Part shown: positions 41,301 through 52,361 of the stretch, piece after piece
Position numbering within the stretch: position 1 is the first letter of the stretch
Layout: each line of letters starts with the position of its first letter
Source of the DNA: Prorocentrum cordatum
Lineage: Eukaryota > Sar > Dinophyceae > Prorocentrales > Prorocentraceae
NCBI GenBank assembly: GCA_963575745.1
Contig: CAUYUJ010017896.1
Location: 76,806-140,805, forward strand
Length of the DNA: 64,000 bases
Reading direction: 5' to 3'
Translations under genes and position numbers: made by a program
Notes under the pieces: model-generated
Told to the model about the DNA's origin: nothing
The model's database searches: none
What the model saw: the letters and a program-made list of their open reading frames with translations, nothing else

Positions 41301-41345
41301 CACTAGACATGAAGATCCTTGCATGCGGTCGGCACGCCTCCAGTT

Positions 41346-41406
41346 AACACCAATCAGTGTTCCAACTTTCAGATCATGATCTGAAGGTGGAACACTGATT
41401 GGTGTT
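41346..41406. repeat. 61-bp near-perfect palindrome upstream of a gene
   Basis: AACACCAATCAGTGTTCCA arms are perfect; the centre is TTCAGATCATGATCTGAA. It ends 55 bp before the ATG at 41462. A promoter or 5' UTR hairpin role is possible but untested. Confidence 0.9.
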
Positions 41407-41461
41407 TTCATTCGGTGGCCCCTCCAGGGGCCACGGGGTGAAACTATTTCCTGACGAGGCC

Positions 41462-44400
41462 ATGGCGCCCAAGAAGGAGCCGAAGCAGGGCAAGAAGAAC
41501 AACGCCAACTCCGAGGAGAAGAAGGAGCTCGCGAAAGCTGCGCGTGCCGCGCGGGCGGCCCACGAGAACAACATGCAGCGCTTGAGGATATATGTGGTAT
41601 GTACTGAAAGTGCAGGAACCTCGTCGCCTCGTGGGAGTCTGATAGGACCCCTCCGAGGCGACGAGCTCCGGACTTCAGCCATCTATAGATGGTGCCCCAG
41701 GTCGAGAGACAGAGGAAAAACCACCAGGAGGAGGTGCGGGAGGAAGAGGAGGGAGGTGGAGGAGGAGGAGAAGGAGAAGGAGGAGGAGGAGGAGAAAGGC
41801 TAGGAGGGAAGGCTATATAGGAGGGTGGAGGAGGAGGAGGAGGAGGGATCCTCTCCTCCCCTCCTCCTCCACCTCCCCTCCTCCTCCTCCTTCTCCTCCT
41901 CCTCCTCCTCCTCCCCCTCCCCCTCCAACGCGAAAACTTAGCTCCCAGGAACGCGTTGGCCACCGAGAAGAAGGAGATCAGGGATGAGTTCAAGAGGAAG
42001 TCCAGGGCTGGGAAGCGCCAGTTTCTCGCGAACTGGCTCGAGACGGGCGACTTCACGTGGGCGGTGTCCCACAAGACGGAGGCTCGCGAGCAGGCCAACG
42101 AGCACCGTGACACGTGCCCGTTCTTGACGTTCGACGGGCTGCTGGCGCACTTCAAGTGGTCGCCCGAGAACAAGGATACGGAGTTCGGGAAGAGGTCACA
42201 TCCTTCCTCCTCCACCTTTTCCTGCTCCCATCCTCGCCTCATTCCTCTGCAGGGCGTTCGCTCGAGCGCAAGCCGTGCAGCGCCACTGCGAGTCCACGCG
42301 GTCGACGCACATGTCGGTGGGGGGGGCTCGAGTTCGCATCGGATCCCCTGTATATCGGCGCGAGGTCACAGCATTCAGGGGCGCAGGAATGTCGACGACG
42401 TCGACGCTTCCTGTGTCCCCTGGATGAAGGGCCTCGCACTGTTTGAGCAATCCCGCTGCCTGATCCGAGAAAGGTGGACGAGCAGACGGGCGAACCGACC
42501 TACAAGCGCGTGGAGAAGAGTGTGATTGACAATGATGTACCCTCTTGGAGCTAGGGAGGGCAGGACTTCAGGATGGAGGATCGGACCCTCGGGATCCATC
42601 TCACCGAATCGACTCGCCGAGTCAACGCTCGATCGATCGATGGCGTCGACTCGGCGAGTCCATTCGGGGAGATAGAGGATGGAGGATCGGACCCTCGAGA
42701 TCCATCTCACCGAATCGACTCGCCGAGTCAACGCTCGATCGATCGATGGCGTCGACTCGGCGAGTCCATTCGGTGAGATGGGTCCCGACCACGACGGCAT
42801 ATTATACACTACATCCCCCAATGAGGTACGGAGCAAGAGATTGGAGACCCAGTTCAGCACGGAGAGGTGCAAGATCGAGGAGGCGTTGGACCAGCAGGGG
42901 CTTAAGGAGAGCAAGAAGAAGCCTGCGAAGGGCAAGAAGGCAGGGATGTCCTCCTCCTCCTCCTCCTCCTCCTCATCCTCCTCCTCCTGCTTTCTCCCTC
43001 CTGATCCTCCTGCCTCCTCCCTCCTATCTCTCCTCCTCCTCTCCTCATCCGTCGCTTCCTCCTGATCCTCCCCCTTCTCCTCCTCCCCCTTCTTCCCCTC
43101 GATCCTCCTCCTCGATCTCTCCTCCTCCTCCTCCTCCTCCTCCTCCTCCTCCTCGATCCTCCTCCTCCTCGGATCTTTCTCCTCCTCGATCCTCCTCCTC
43201 ATCCTCTTCGAGATCATCCTCCTCCCCTCGCTTAAGAGGTCGTGAAGAGCGAGAGCTCCGGCGATGAGTATGGATCCAGCTACTCGGACGATGAGGAGTC
43301 CGAGCCACGCTCCTCGAAGAAGGCGCGAACGAGGAGCGAGGATGGGGAGGATAGGAGACTCGAGGAGGATGGGATGAGGATGGATGTGACGAATGGGAGG
43401 ATGGGAGGAGGACGGACGCTAAGAATGGGAGGAGGACAGATGGGAGGATGGAAAGAGGATGGGAGGATAATGGATGGAGCTACGCAGCCAGGCCAACACG
43501 AAGTCGACTGGCCACGCGTCGCCCTCGGGCAACAACGAGTGGGGCATGCGCCTCGGGGAGCGCTGCAGGCTCAAGGCCTTGCTCGGCGGCTTGGACGTGA
43601 CAAGGGGGGGCGACTCGATCGCGTCGATGGCGCGAGGATCGAGGCAGCAGTGAGGAGGTGGAAGATCGACGACAGTCGTTGGTCGGAGGCCCCCTTTGCC
43701 AAGCGCAGTTGTGGAAGCTTCTCCTCACCCTCCAAAGCTAGCGTTGGAGGGTGAGGAGAAATATGGAGGATACGATCGGCGGTGACATTGCGGAGGAGAT
43801 GGAGGAGGCGGCGGAAGCAGAGGCGGAGGCGGATGGGGAAGAAGGGCAGTGAGACCGAGAATAGAGAGAGGGAGGATGGAGGGTGGAGGCCGGATGAAGG
43901 GAGATCCAGGATAGGGCTCCCCTCTCCACACCCTCTCGACGACCGCCAGCGGCGACGGGCTCGCGATTGCCGACGGTGACGGCGACGACAGTCGGGGAGG
44001 TGAAGTCGCAGCCGTGGCTGAGCCCGTTCAGCACGCGCGTCAAGAAGTGCTCCGATGACCTGGAGCGCCTGCAGAAGGAGATCGAGGACATGATCCAGGG
44101 CAAGGGCACCGCGGACGTCGATGCGAGCAAGACTATCATCGCGGAGGCCAGCTTGCTCGGCCCCGCCATCGCCGATCGAAGGAGGAGGGAATGAGGAAGC
44201 TGATCAGAGGCATGATGATCAGGCGAAGGAGGATCAGGAGGAAAGGATGATGAGGATCAGGAAGAGGATCAGGGGGAGGATCAGGAGGAGGATCAGGAGG
44301 AGGACCAGGAGGATATAGGTCGGCAGTGGGAGGATCAGGAGGATCAGCCAAGCAGGAATCACGAGGAGGAGGAAGAGGAGTGGCAAGATGAGGGGTGAGT

Positions 44401-44525
44401 TTAAGCTGCGTGCGGGTGTTTGCCTCGGCCGCGCCGAGGCGACCAAGCTGTGGGAGCTGATCAGCCCCGTCATCGGCACCGTGGATCGCGCGAAGAAGGC
44501 GATCCTCGAGGACGAGGATCTTTAG
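41462..44525 (+). CDS. Eight-exon gene, 341-residue basic protein, unknown function
   Basis: Exons 41462-41586, 41949-42194, 42470-42536, 42826-42939, 43239-43349, 43492-43596, 44000-44170, 44439-44525 total 1026 nt and keep one frame from ATG to TAG. Donors: GA, GT, GT, GC, GA, GT, GC; every intron ends AG and six of seven next exons start with G, as expected for dinoflagellates. The protein begins MAPKKEPKQGKKNNANSEEK; residues 40-125 are Lys/Arg-rich with WLETGDFTWAVSHKTEAREQ and CPFLTFDGLLAHFKWSPENK; then KVDEQTGEPTYKRVEKSVID, a basic Lys-rich stretch, an acidic Ser segment (SSGDEYGSSYSDDEESEP), a basic SKKARTRS motif, NNEWGMRLGERCRLKALLGG, a helical SDDLERLQKEIEDMI segment and the end KKAILEDEDL. 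Nuclear localisation is plausible. Exon 1 may be internal (GACGAG|GCCATGG). Exact sites at introns 5 and 7 are the least certain. Confidence 0.75.
42571..42782. repeat. 106-bp tandem duplication with internal inverted repeats, in intron 3
   Basis: Two nearly identical units; each contains GACTCGCCGAGTC and its inverse GACTCGGCGAGTC around a GATCGATCGATC core. Confidence 0.9.
43719..43760. repeat. 42-bp palindrome, one mismatch pair, in intron 6
   Basis: TTCTCCTCACCCTCCAA arms around GCTAGC. Confidence 0.95.
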
Positions 44526-44539
44526 GCTGGTTTCTGAGG

Positions 44540-44905
44540 CTTTGCGTGCCTCGAGTGCCTCGAGGGTGTCGAGGCTGCTACGTTCAGCGCAGGTGCTGCT
44601 GAACGGAACCGCAGCTGGCTCGAAGATGGCGGCATCGATGGCGTGTGTATGGCATGTTGGTTCAGATGCGTTTTCGTGCGCGCCTCGTGTCGAGGCTGCT
44701 ACTCCCAGCAGGTGCTGCTGCAACGAACCACTGCTGGCTCGAAGATGGTGCCTCATGCCGTGGGCATTGCATGTTGGATCAGATGCGTGAATTGTGCGTG
44801 CCACGTGTCGATGCTGCTACTCTCAGCAGGTGCTGCTGAAGTGAACCACTGCTGGCTCGAAGCTGGTGCCGCGATGCTGTGGGCATGGCATGTTGGCCCA
44901 GATGC
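44540..44905. repeat. ~120-bp tandem repeat, three units, after the gene stop
   Basis: GAGGCTGCTAC, CAGGTGCTGCTG, GCTGGCTCGAAG and GGCATGTTGG recur with 121- and 118-bp spacing. It starts 15 bp after the stop codon, so it may be in the 3' UTR. Confidence 0.9.
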
Positions 44906-45097
44906 GTTTTCGACATGATAAAGTTTGAACTCGAGGCAGTGCCGTTGCCTCGAGAACAGGAGCACTGCGGATCGAGCGGGGGCGGCCGATCATGAAAGGT
45001 GTCCTCTCTTCTCGTTGGTTCGGACTCCTGTTTAGGGGGGGGTTGTTGGACGGGCAAGGGGGAAGAGGAGGTGAAGGAAGATGATCATCCTCCCTCA

Positions 45098-45145
45098 CTT
45101 CCACCGCAGGTTTTCGAAATCGGTTTCGAAAACCTGCGGTGGAAG
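45098..45145. repeat. Palindrome, 22-bp perfect arms, 4-nt loop
   Basis: CTTCCACCGCAGGTTTTCGA continues the arm and is mirrored after TCGG. Confidence 0.97.
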
Positions 45146-45179
45146 GATGATGGAATGAGGAGGCGATGCTGAGACGGAT

Positions 45180-45750
45180 CGCCAGTCGAGGATATGCATG
45201 TCATATGCACCAGCTCGGAGGATGAGGGGAATGAGGCGAGGGCGCGTGCCCCCCCCCCCCGCGAAGTGCCGCCAAGTCACGGCCTCGACCGAGGCTGGAA
45301 GTGATATCGAGCGCGGGCGCTCGAGTGGCATGATGTGCGTCTCCGAGGGGCGGTGGTGGGGGGAGCCCACCCCCCAGCGGTGCTGATAGGATCCCCTGGA
45401 CAACGCCCAGACTTGGCTCGACGATGTTACGTCTGTGTCCCTCGTTGCGGCCGAGGGCTGCCATCCCAGAAGGTGCCATCCCGAGGGCTGTCATCTCTGT
45501 CCCACGTCCGCTCCCCAAGTAGCAAGTGTGAGGGGGGGATGGCAGAGGGAAGGGAAGGAGGGAACGCGGGAGGAAGGATGGCAAAGGAATGACTGAAGGA
45601 AGGAGGGACTACGGGAGGAATAGGTGAGGACGGACGGAGGTAAGGAGGACGGAGGGAGGGAGGACGGGAGGGGAGCAAGTACGGAGGGACGGGATAGGCA
45701 AGTCAAGGGATCGATGATGGGGGGCGGACAGGGACCGAGGGGAACCTATA
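45180..45750. other. No supported gene; GGGA-rich
   Basis: 45530-45700 is GGGAGGAC/GGAAGGA-rich. Nothing else recognised. Confidence 0.5.
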
Positions 45751-45754
45751 AAGA

Positions 45755-45890
45755 CTTGAAGATACCTTACATAACAAAAAGGCAAGGCATGTACAACAAA
45801 CATAAGACATAACCCAAACAACACTACCAACGAAAAGAACAAACCATAGAGGTGGTTTCATACATCACAAAAGATGTCAGGGTACCCCGA
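45755..45890 (-). repeat. Diverged family H copy
   Basis: On the minus strand it reads ACCCTGACATCTTTT ... TTGTTTGGGTTATG ... GTACATGCCTTGCCTTTTTG, the same order as 26625 onward. Confidence 0.5.
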
Positions 45891-46059
45891 TTTGTCGATC
45901 GGAGTGGCGCGATTGATGGGCCCCTTGGCGCTTTCAGGTCGAACCTGCAACGTAACATGTCGTGTGCAGCGAACGAGCGAACGAGCGAGCGAACGAGGTG
46001 GCCACCGATGTGATCCGTAGACATCGGCTCAGTCTGTGTTGGCTAGCAGACCCGACCCC

Positions 46060-46445
46060 CTTCCACAAGGACTGCGCGCAGGACTGTCGACCCCAAGGGG
46101 GTCGGCTGGGACTGCACGCGGGCCGTCGGTCCCCAGGGGGTCGGCTGCGACTGCGCGCTGGGACAGCACGTCGGATCCCAAGGGTTCGACTGGAACGCCC
46201 TGCGCGCGGACAATCGGCCCCCAGGGCGTCGGCTGGCCTGCGCGCGGTGCCGTCGACCCCCGAGGGGGTCGGTTGGGACTGCGCGCGGGCCGTCATCATC
46301 ATGGGGGTCGGCTGGGACGTCGGCTCCAAAAGGGGTCGGCTGGGACGTCCTGTGCGCGGACCGTCGGCCCCCAGGGTGTTGGCTGGCCTGCGCGCGGCAC
46401 CATCGGCTCCCAAGGGGGTCGGTTGGGACCCTCGCGCCTGGAGTC
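46060..46445. repeat. GC-rich minisatellite, ~40-70-bp units
   Basis: GGGGGTCGGCTGGGACTGCG and GCGCGGGCCGTCGGCCCCCA alternate six or more times. It abuts the start of the next gene. Confidence 0.85.
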
Positions 46446-46448
46446 AAG

Positions 46449-48316
46449 ATGGCTGCGAGGGCCGCTGGTTTGGAGATGCTCGTGACCGAGCCCGCTCCTG
46501 CAAGCGCCCCGCCTCCAAGCTCAGATGGGGGCGCTGGCCTCCGACGTTACCTGTTATCTCGCTGGAAGCCGGGCCTCATGACAGCTAAGGACATCAGCAG
46601 CGTGGCTTACCACAACACCAACGCTGGGGCGACGGGTGTCGCCGATCTCGCTCTCCCGCCTGATTCCACGAACCACGCGCGGCACGTCAGGGGGGTGCTC
46701 CAGCTGAGGGCGCAGGGCGTTTTCTTTTCAACTGGGATCATGTGTTGGGACAAAAGAACAGAAGAACGGGTGTGTATCAATTTCCCATTTCATCTGCCAC
46801 ATGAAGCGTTCAGTTTGAGCTACAGGGCCGACCCCGATGATTTTAACGCGGCGCGGATCGCGCCTCCGCCGATGTGGGCGAACCGCGCTGTGACACAGAG
46901 GGTCGGTGTGAATCGCAGCGCGCCCATCGGGTACTACAGCGATGGCGCCCCTCACACCAAGAAGGACAGTTTCACAGCCTTTTATTGGTCCAACTGCATT
47001 TCGAAGCAGCGCCATTTGATCACAGCCGTTCGCAAGAGCGACTTGTGCGGCTGCGGCTGCCGCGGCGCTTGCACGATCGACGGCATAATGAAAGTCATCG
47101 TGTGGAGCCTGAACTGCATTGCCGACGGCCACTTCCCTGAACGGGACCATCGGTGGAGATGCGGGCAGATCTATTGGAATTCCAGCAATCGCTGGGGTTC
47201 AGGCGTTGGGATAACCTCCGCGCTCCATGCTTTTGCTGCAACTGCAGCAGGGACGAGCTGTTCTCCTACCCGCCGACGCTTGACGCGTGCGAATGGGTCG
47301 ACAAGGACACGGCCATGTACGACGCAATGGTCCAGGACGCAGTCAAGGTAGTGGCGGTGCGCGACAGGCACCAGCTGACGCAATTGCTGGCCCTCATGCG
47401 GCACGACCCAGATTTCAAAGGATATGGTTTGTTCAAAGCTTTTGGCCCTCTGGGCTTACCCAGAGGCATGAGATTGATTCACGCTGGGCAAGTAAAAGAT
47501 ACACACACTGTGTTACAAGATGTCACGGATTTTCCTGCACAGCTTACCTTTTTCGATAGCCAGAATGCCGTTGGACTGATGCATCTGGCGCCGATTTTTG
47601 GTGTCGTCGGATTCTGCATCGAGATGCTGGCCCTGGATGCTATGCACATTATCGACCTAGGGGTTTCGCAGTTCCTAGTCGCCGCCGTCCTCATGCATCT
47701 CCTCCAGGCGAACTTCGCCAAAAGCACGGCCAGCACTGCTCTCCTCAGGTCTCGGCAGAATATGCTGTTCCTCCGTAGGAGGATACGGAGCTATTATATA
47801 CAGCGCAGGCAGCTCTTCGCGCGGGGGACCAAGTCGCAAATCCAGCGGCTGACCTTGAAAATGCTCGGGCCAGCTGACAACCCGCGATTGCACGCGAAGG
47901 CTGCGGAGACACGTGGGCTCATCCCCTTGCTCGTGGATTTGTGCACGGAACACGCTGAGCACTTCCAGGACGGCCCCGCTGTGTTCTTGCCATTCGCAGC
48001 TCGTGCAATGAATGAGTTTCACAAGATCGTGTGCGGAGGCGCCGTAGAATTGACGGCTGCCCAGCAGCGCAGCATGGAGTCTCATATGCTCGCGTTCCTC
48101 CATTATTGGAAAGGCTACCAAGGGCACGAAGTTTTCAAGTTTCACACGTGCGTGCATTTAATAAAACGTTCCCGCGCGCAAGGGAACCCACGGCACTACT
48201 GGACATACGCCGACGAAGATGAAAACAGAGCTATGGCTCTGATTGCACGTTCTTTGCATCACGGGTCGAATTTCTATTTCGCCTTCCTTGAGCGGGCGCT
48301 TGCTGATATCTGTTGA
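46449..48316 (+). pseudogene. Transposase-like gene with one frame break
   Basis: The frame from ATG 46449 to about 47150 and the frame 47153-48316 together give about 620 residues. The first part has WKPGLMTAKDISSVAYHNTN, then IGYYSDGAPHTKKDSFTAFY near residue 165 and a Cys cluster LCGCGCRGACTID near 200. The second has CFCCNCSRDELFSYP, RGMRLIHAGQVKDTHTVLQD and EMLALDAMHIIDLGVSQFLV near its residue 160, then a helical C-terminus. The acidic DG and DAMHIID blocks and Cys modules suggest a DDE-type transposase or domesticated relative of a family repeated in dinoflagellates; this is inference. The frame changes near 47140 (the second frame has a TGA at 47138-47140), either a one-base indel or a tiny intron. 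Both halves have good codon bias, so the copy is young. Confidence 0.7.
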
Positions 48317-48801
48317 ACGCGTCCTTGGCATCGCTCGGCGTGTGCATTTTTCCTTCGGCGACGACCAGCGAGGAGCATCATGGATCATTTGGCAAAAAAA
48401 CAAAAAACAAAAAAAAAAACACGCACGAAACCGAAAAAGGCACAGGGAATGGACGCCCGAGCGATGGCCAGCTTCACGCTCGCTTGTTTCACGCACCCGT
48501 TTCACACACACACACACACGAACCCTTGTCGACTCGCGCGCGTGCGCGTTGCTGGCGTCGCTGCAAAATGGCACGCTGCGCTCGCGGAGGCGGAGGGGGG
48601 ATCCCTCTCTGGAGGCGGGGGAGCGACGGAGGAGTAATATCAGTTCGCTTCTGTTCTTGCTCGTTTTCGTTCGTTTCATTCGTTAGACGGAGGCGGCGGG
48701 GGATAAGTGCAGCGGAGGACCTCCCCAACCCACCCGCCCCAAACCCAGGAGGAGGAGGAAAAGGAGGAGTAACAGGAAGAAGGGTGACAAAGCTCTCGGG
48801 C

Positions 48802-49939
48802 ATGGCGCCCCGCCCCAAGGCAAAGAGGCGTTTGTTTGATCGGTCTCAATCTCGGCGGCGGCGGAGGTAATCCCGTTCTTCGTGTTTGTTCGCTCCCACT
48901 TTATCGCTCCAGGATGAGAATGGTATGTTGCGATGATTGGCATGTTGCGGCGCAGTGTTCCTGTGCACCCACGTGCCCCTGTGCCCCTGTGCTCCCACGT
49001 GGGAGGACGGGAGGAAGGATGGAGGCGGGGAGGGAGGGAAGGAACAGGGGATGGGAGAGAGGGGCTCCTCCGAGGCTTCGCCTCCGGAAACTTCAAGGAT
49101 GACAATGGTATACGTTGCGGTGCCGTGTCCCTGTGATCCCACGCTCCACCGCGCACATGTCCCCGCGCTCCCACGTGGGAAGACGAGAGGGGGGAGGGAG
49201 GGAGGGAGGGAGGGAGGGAGGGAGGGGGTGAGGAGGGGAAGGGAGGGAGGGATGGAGGGAGGAAGAGGGGAGACACATTTGCCATGATGATTTTCGGCGC
49301 AGCCCCCCGATCATCCAAGCTGGGGGATACTGCCGCGGGCGCCGCGGCCCTCGGCCCGATGGGTGTTCCTTCGATGACAAGTACATGATCCCTCGTGTTG
49401 TGCATCATCGGCAGGCTTCCCTGGCAAGGCTACCCATCTTCCTCCTCGCCCCTCCTCCTCCCTGCTCCGCCCTCCCTCCCTTATCCTTTCTCCTCCTCCT
49501 CCTCCTCCTTGGAACTCGGGCCGACGGGTTCCGCCAGGCAGGTGAGGTTGGACTTGGCCCAGCCAGTCCACCTCGACAGTCGCCCCGACCCTCGAGGGAT
49601 CCCCCTCTAGAGGGGGAGGGTCGGGGCCACTATCGGAGTCGAGTAGGGGCAAGGGTTTACCGTGGGCAGCGTGCCTGAGATCTCGAGGGTCAGAGTGCAT
49701 CGAACCAGAAGTGGCACCTCCTTGTCCTCCTCCCTCCTCCTCCTCCCCGACTCTCCTCCTACCTCTCCTCCCTCCTCCTCGCCCTCGTCCTCCTGCTTAT
49801 CCCCCCCTCCCTCCTCCCAACCTTCCCGCTTGACGGGGCTCTTCCCCCCCCTGAGCCTCCGATAGTGTTTCGGCCATGCCGCCTGACCCCGCCGAGGCTG
49901 GTCAAGGAGGCGAGGTGCCGCTCGAAGCTCACCATCTAA
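48802..49939 (+). CDS. Putative exons of a small basic protein
   Basis: The start exon 48802-48867 reads [20 protein letters not shown] with donor GGAG|GTAATC. The terminal exon 49867-49939 reads [20 protein letters not shown] and LTI, then TAA, after acceptor GATAG. Possible exons between: 49542-49600 ([17 protein letters not shown]) and 49650-49710 ([20 protein letters not shown]). The joins are not resolved; start and end could belong to different genes. Confidence 0.35.
48908..49285. repeat. Tandem duplication, ~185-bp units
   Basis: GGATGAGAATGGTAT/GGATGACAATGGTAT opens each unit; CCACGTGGGA and GGGA runs close each. Unit 2 ends in (GGGA)n. Confidence 0.8.
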
Positions 49940-49961
49940 GCCGCGCGCGCCCTCTCGCTCC

Positions 49962-50125
49962 ACACACACACCACACACACACGCACGCACGCGCGAACGC
50001 ACGCACACACGCACGCACATACTCACACTCACACTCACACTCACACTCACACTCACACTCACACTCACACTCACACTCACACTCACACTCACACTCACAC
50101 TCACACTCACACACACACACACGCA

Positions 50126-50157
<32 letters not shown>

Positions 50158-50161
50158 CACA

Positions 50162-50211
<50 letters not shown>

Positions 50212-50215
50212 ATCC
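49962..50215. repeat. (CACACT)n, (CA)n and (CGCA)n microsatellite
   Basis: CACTCA repeats at 50024-50110 flanked by CACA/CGCA runs. The Cys/Val and Ser/His ORFs here are artefacts. Confidence 0.98.
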
Positions 50216-50456
50216 ATCTCTGGCCCCGCGCGACCGCGGGCATCTTGCAGGAGCGCGCTGGCGGCGCGCCTTAGGTTCAGTCGCCACCTCCCCCCCTTTT
50301 TTTTGATTGTGCAGGAGGAAGTGGAGGAGGACAACCAGAGGAGGAGGAGGAGGAGGAGGAGGAGGAGGAGGAGGAGGAGGAGAGGGCACACCACCGACAT
50401 TGTTCCCATCTCCAGTCGCACGCTGGCACGCCGATCGGCGCAGGCCACGCTGTAGT

Positions 50457-50674
50457 TCTGGACGCCCGAAATGGGTACCGAAAGAATGGGTACACTGCCC
50501 AACAGCAGTTCCTGTTCATTTTGAACAGGCCTCGCTGTCCACGCCGCCGCGGCCTGTGTCCATTCGAGACAGGAGGCCGCCTGCCCAACGGCGGCCGCTG
50601 TTGGTTTGGGAGAACATTTGTTGTTGGGCATCGTACCCATTTTTTCGGTACCCATGTCGGGCGTCGGGTCCAAA
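50457..50674. mobile_element. MITE, family M, with 5-bp target duplication GTAGT
   Basis: 218 bp between GTAGT copies (50452-50456, 50675-50679). Ends TCTGGACGCCCGAAATGGGT and, inverted, TTTGGACCCGACGCCCGACA; the arms continue through ACCGAAAGAATGGGTAC and TGCCCAACA, about 45 bp in all. Confidence 0.9.
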
Positions 50675-50989
50675 GTAGTGGCCCACCGCTCGCTGCCGAT
50701 TGCCTGGACTTGGCTGTTCTTGCTCTCTCCCGCCCCCCTCCTTGGATTTTTCGAAGCAGCATCGCCCGAGTTCAGGGAACCGCCCTCCGTGATCGGTCGT
50801 GGCCGCATCGAGCACGTATGATCCCCTTCTCCTTTCCCACCCCCACCCTTTGCCCACGGCATGTGGACGTGCCTGCGGCATGTGGACGTGCCTGTGGAGA
50901 CGCGGTGCGCCGCTCGTTTCCGCCACGCGCATTGGAAACAGAGGCGGGTAGAGGCGGGTGGGTGCGTGGCTGAAGTGAACATTTGCGGT

Positions 50990-51027
50990 GATGAATATGT
51001 TTGTTGCGTTGTTGATGTTGATGTTGC

Positions 51028-51059
<32 letters not shown>

Positions 51060-51213
51060 CTGTTGTTGTTGTTGTTGTTGTTGCTGTTTGCTGTCGTAGT
51101 CGGCCCTCCCCGCGACCCACCTGCGACCCACCCCGCGGCCCATCCGCGACCACTCGCGACCCACCCGCGGCCCGCTTGCGACCCACCCGCGACTCGCCCG
51201 CGACCCACCCCGC
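50990..51213. repeat. (GTT/GAT)n followed by CGACCCACCCG minisatellite
   Basis: TTG/ATG triplets to about 51093, then about eight 12-13 bp units of CGACCCACCCGCG. Confidence 0.9.
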
Positions 51214-51867
51214 GATTGAGACGTTGGCGCCTGCGGCAGGCTTCTCGAATCTCGCGGACTGCCGACGCCCCCACCGCCCCCTCACGCATGTCCGCATCTG
51301 CGGGGTGGTATCGCATGCTCGAGGAATATGGCGCACACTTCGATGAGAAACGTGTTCCTCATCCCTCCCTCCACTTTTCGTTCAATTGCTTGCACGTCGA
51401 GCTGGCCGCTGCGAACGCAGATGGGCCGCTCGCGCCGCGAGTGCGAGTCATCTCGCCTATCCCCCCCCGCCCCCCCTCTCACGTTCGATCGGTGTCCGCC
51501 TTGAGGCAGAGATCGTCGCGGGGCTGCTGGGGCGCGAGCGAACGCGTGGCAGAGCCGCAAACTCGTGGAGAAAATGACATTACGTTCCCCATCGAGCAGG
51601 GCGCGCGCTGCGTTGTGCGTGTCCGCGGTGGGGACGCAGACACGAGATCGATCAATGGCACGCCCATCCATCCCTTATCCTCCTCGATCCCCTTCCTCCT
51701 CCTCCTCGGGGCTTCGTTGGTCCAGGCCAAAGGAGCATGTTGCAACAGCGCTGCCCGCGTGCGCGTGGCTACACGCTCGGGGATCGTGCTGGGTTTGAGA
51801 CCCAAACTTGCACGAGAAAATGCGCCCGCGGGCGCGTCGGGGTCGTCATAGATCATTCGGGCTCGTC
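51214..51867. other. No supported gene
   Basis: One open frame (YRMLEEYGAHFDEKRVPHPS at 51307) has moderate coding look, but no joins or family were found. Confidence 0.3.
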
Positions 51868-51872
51868 TCCAT

Positions 51873-51879
<7 letters not shown>

Positions 51880-51950
<71 letters not shown>
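51880..51950. repeat. (TC)n microsatellite
   Basis: Pure TC dinucleotides. Confidence 0.98.
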
Positions 51951-51951
<1 letters not shown>

Positions 51952-52216
51952 TTAGCGGTTTCTTGGCGCCAGGACCATCAACAAGTACGTTGTGTCCCAG
52001 CGCTGCAATGAGCTGGTTTCCAGCGTTTCCCGTTTGCACTACACGTGGGCGCATCACCGTGCCGCGTATTTGTGCCGAAATATGTTATACAGGCGCTTGC
52101 GCTGCCTCCAGGAGCCACTCGACCGACGACAATCATCTTCATCGATCCTCCTCCTCCTCCTCCTCCTCCTCCTCCTCCCCCTCCTCCTCCTCATCGATCC
52201 TGTGATCACTTGGCGC

Positions 52217-52361
52217 CCCAGACCCTCCGCGGTGTGAGAGTTTATCACGACGGGTGTTTTTTCCTAAATGTTCGGCCTCGGGGGGCCCTTCTCGGACCTC
52301 GGGTGGTTCAGACCTCTGGGGGTCGACGTCGCGAAAAAAATCACAACGTCGGGGATTTGGG
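52217..52361 (-). mobile_element. MITE, family A, copy 12, internally deleted
   Basis: 145 bp; ends CCCAGACCCTCC and GGGGATTTGGG; retains GGCCTCGGGGGGCCCTTCTC and the TCGACGTCGCGA-A-TCACAACGTC tip; lacks the core carrying GAGTCG. Confidence 0.75.

Noticed and set aside
49876-50274. Ser/His repeat ORF and Cys/Val ORF on the opposite strand
   Set aside because: Microsatellite translation only.
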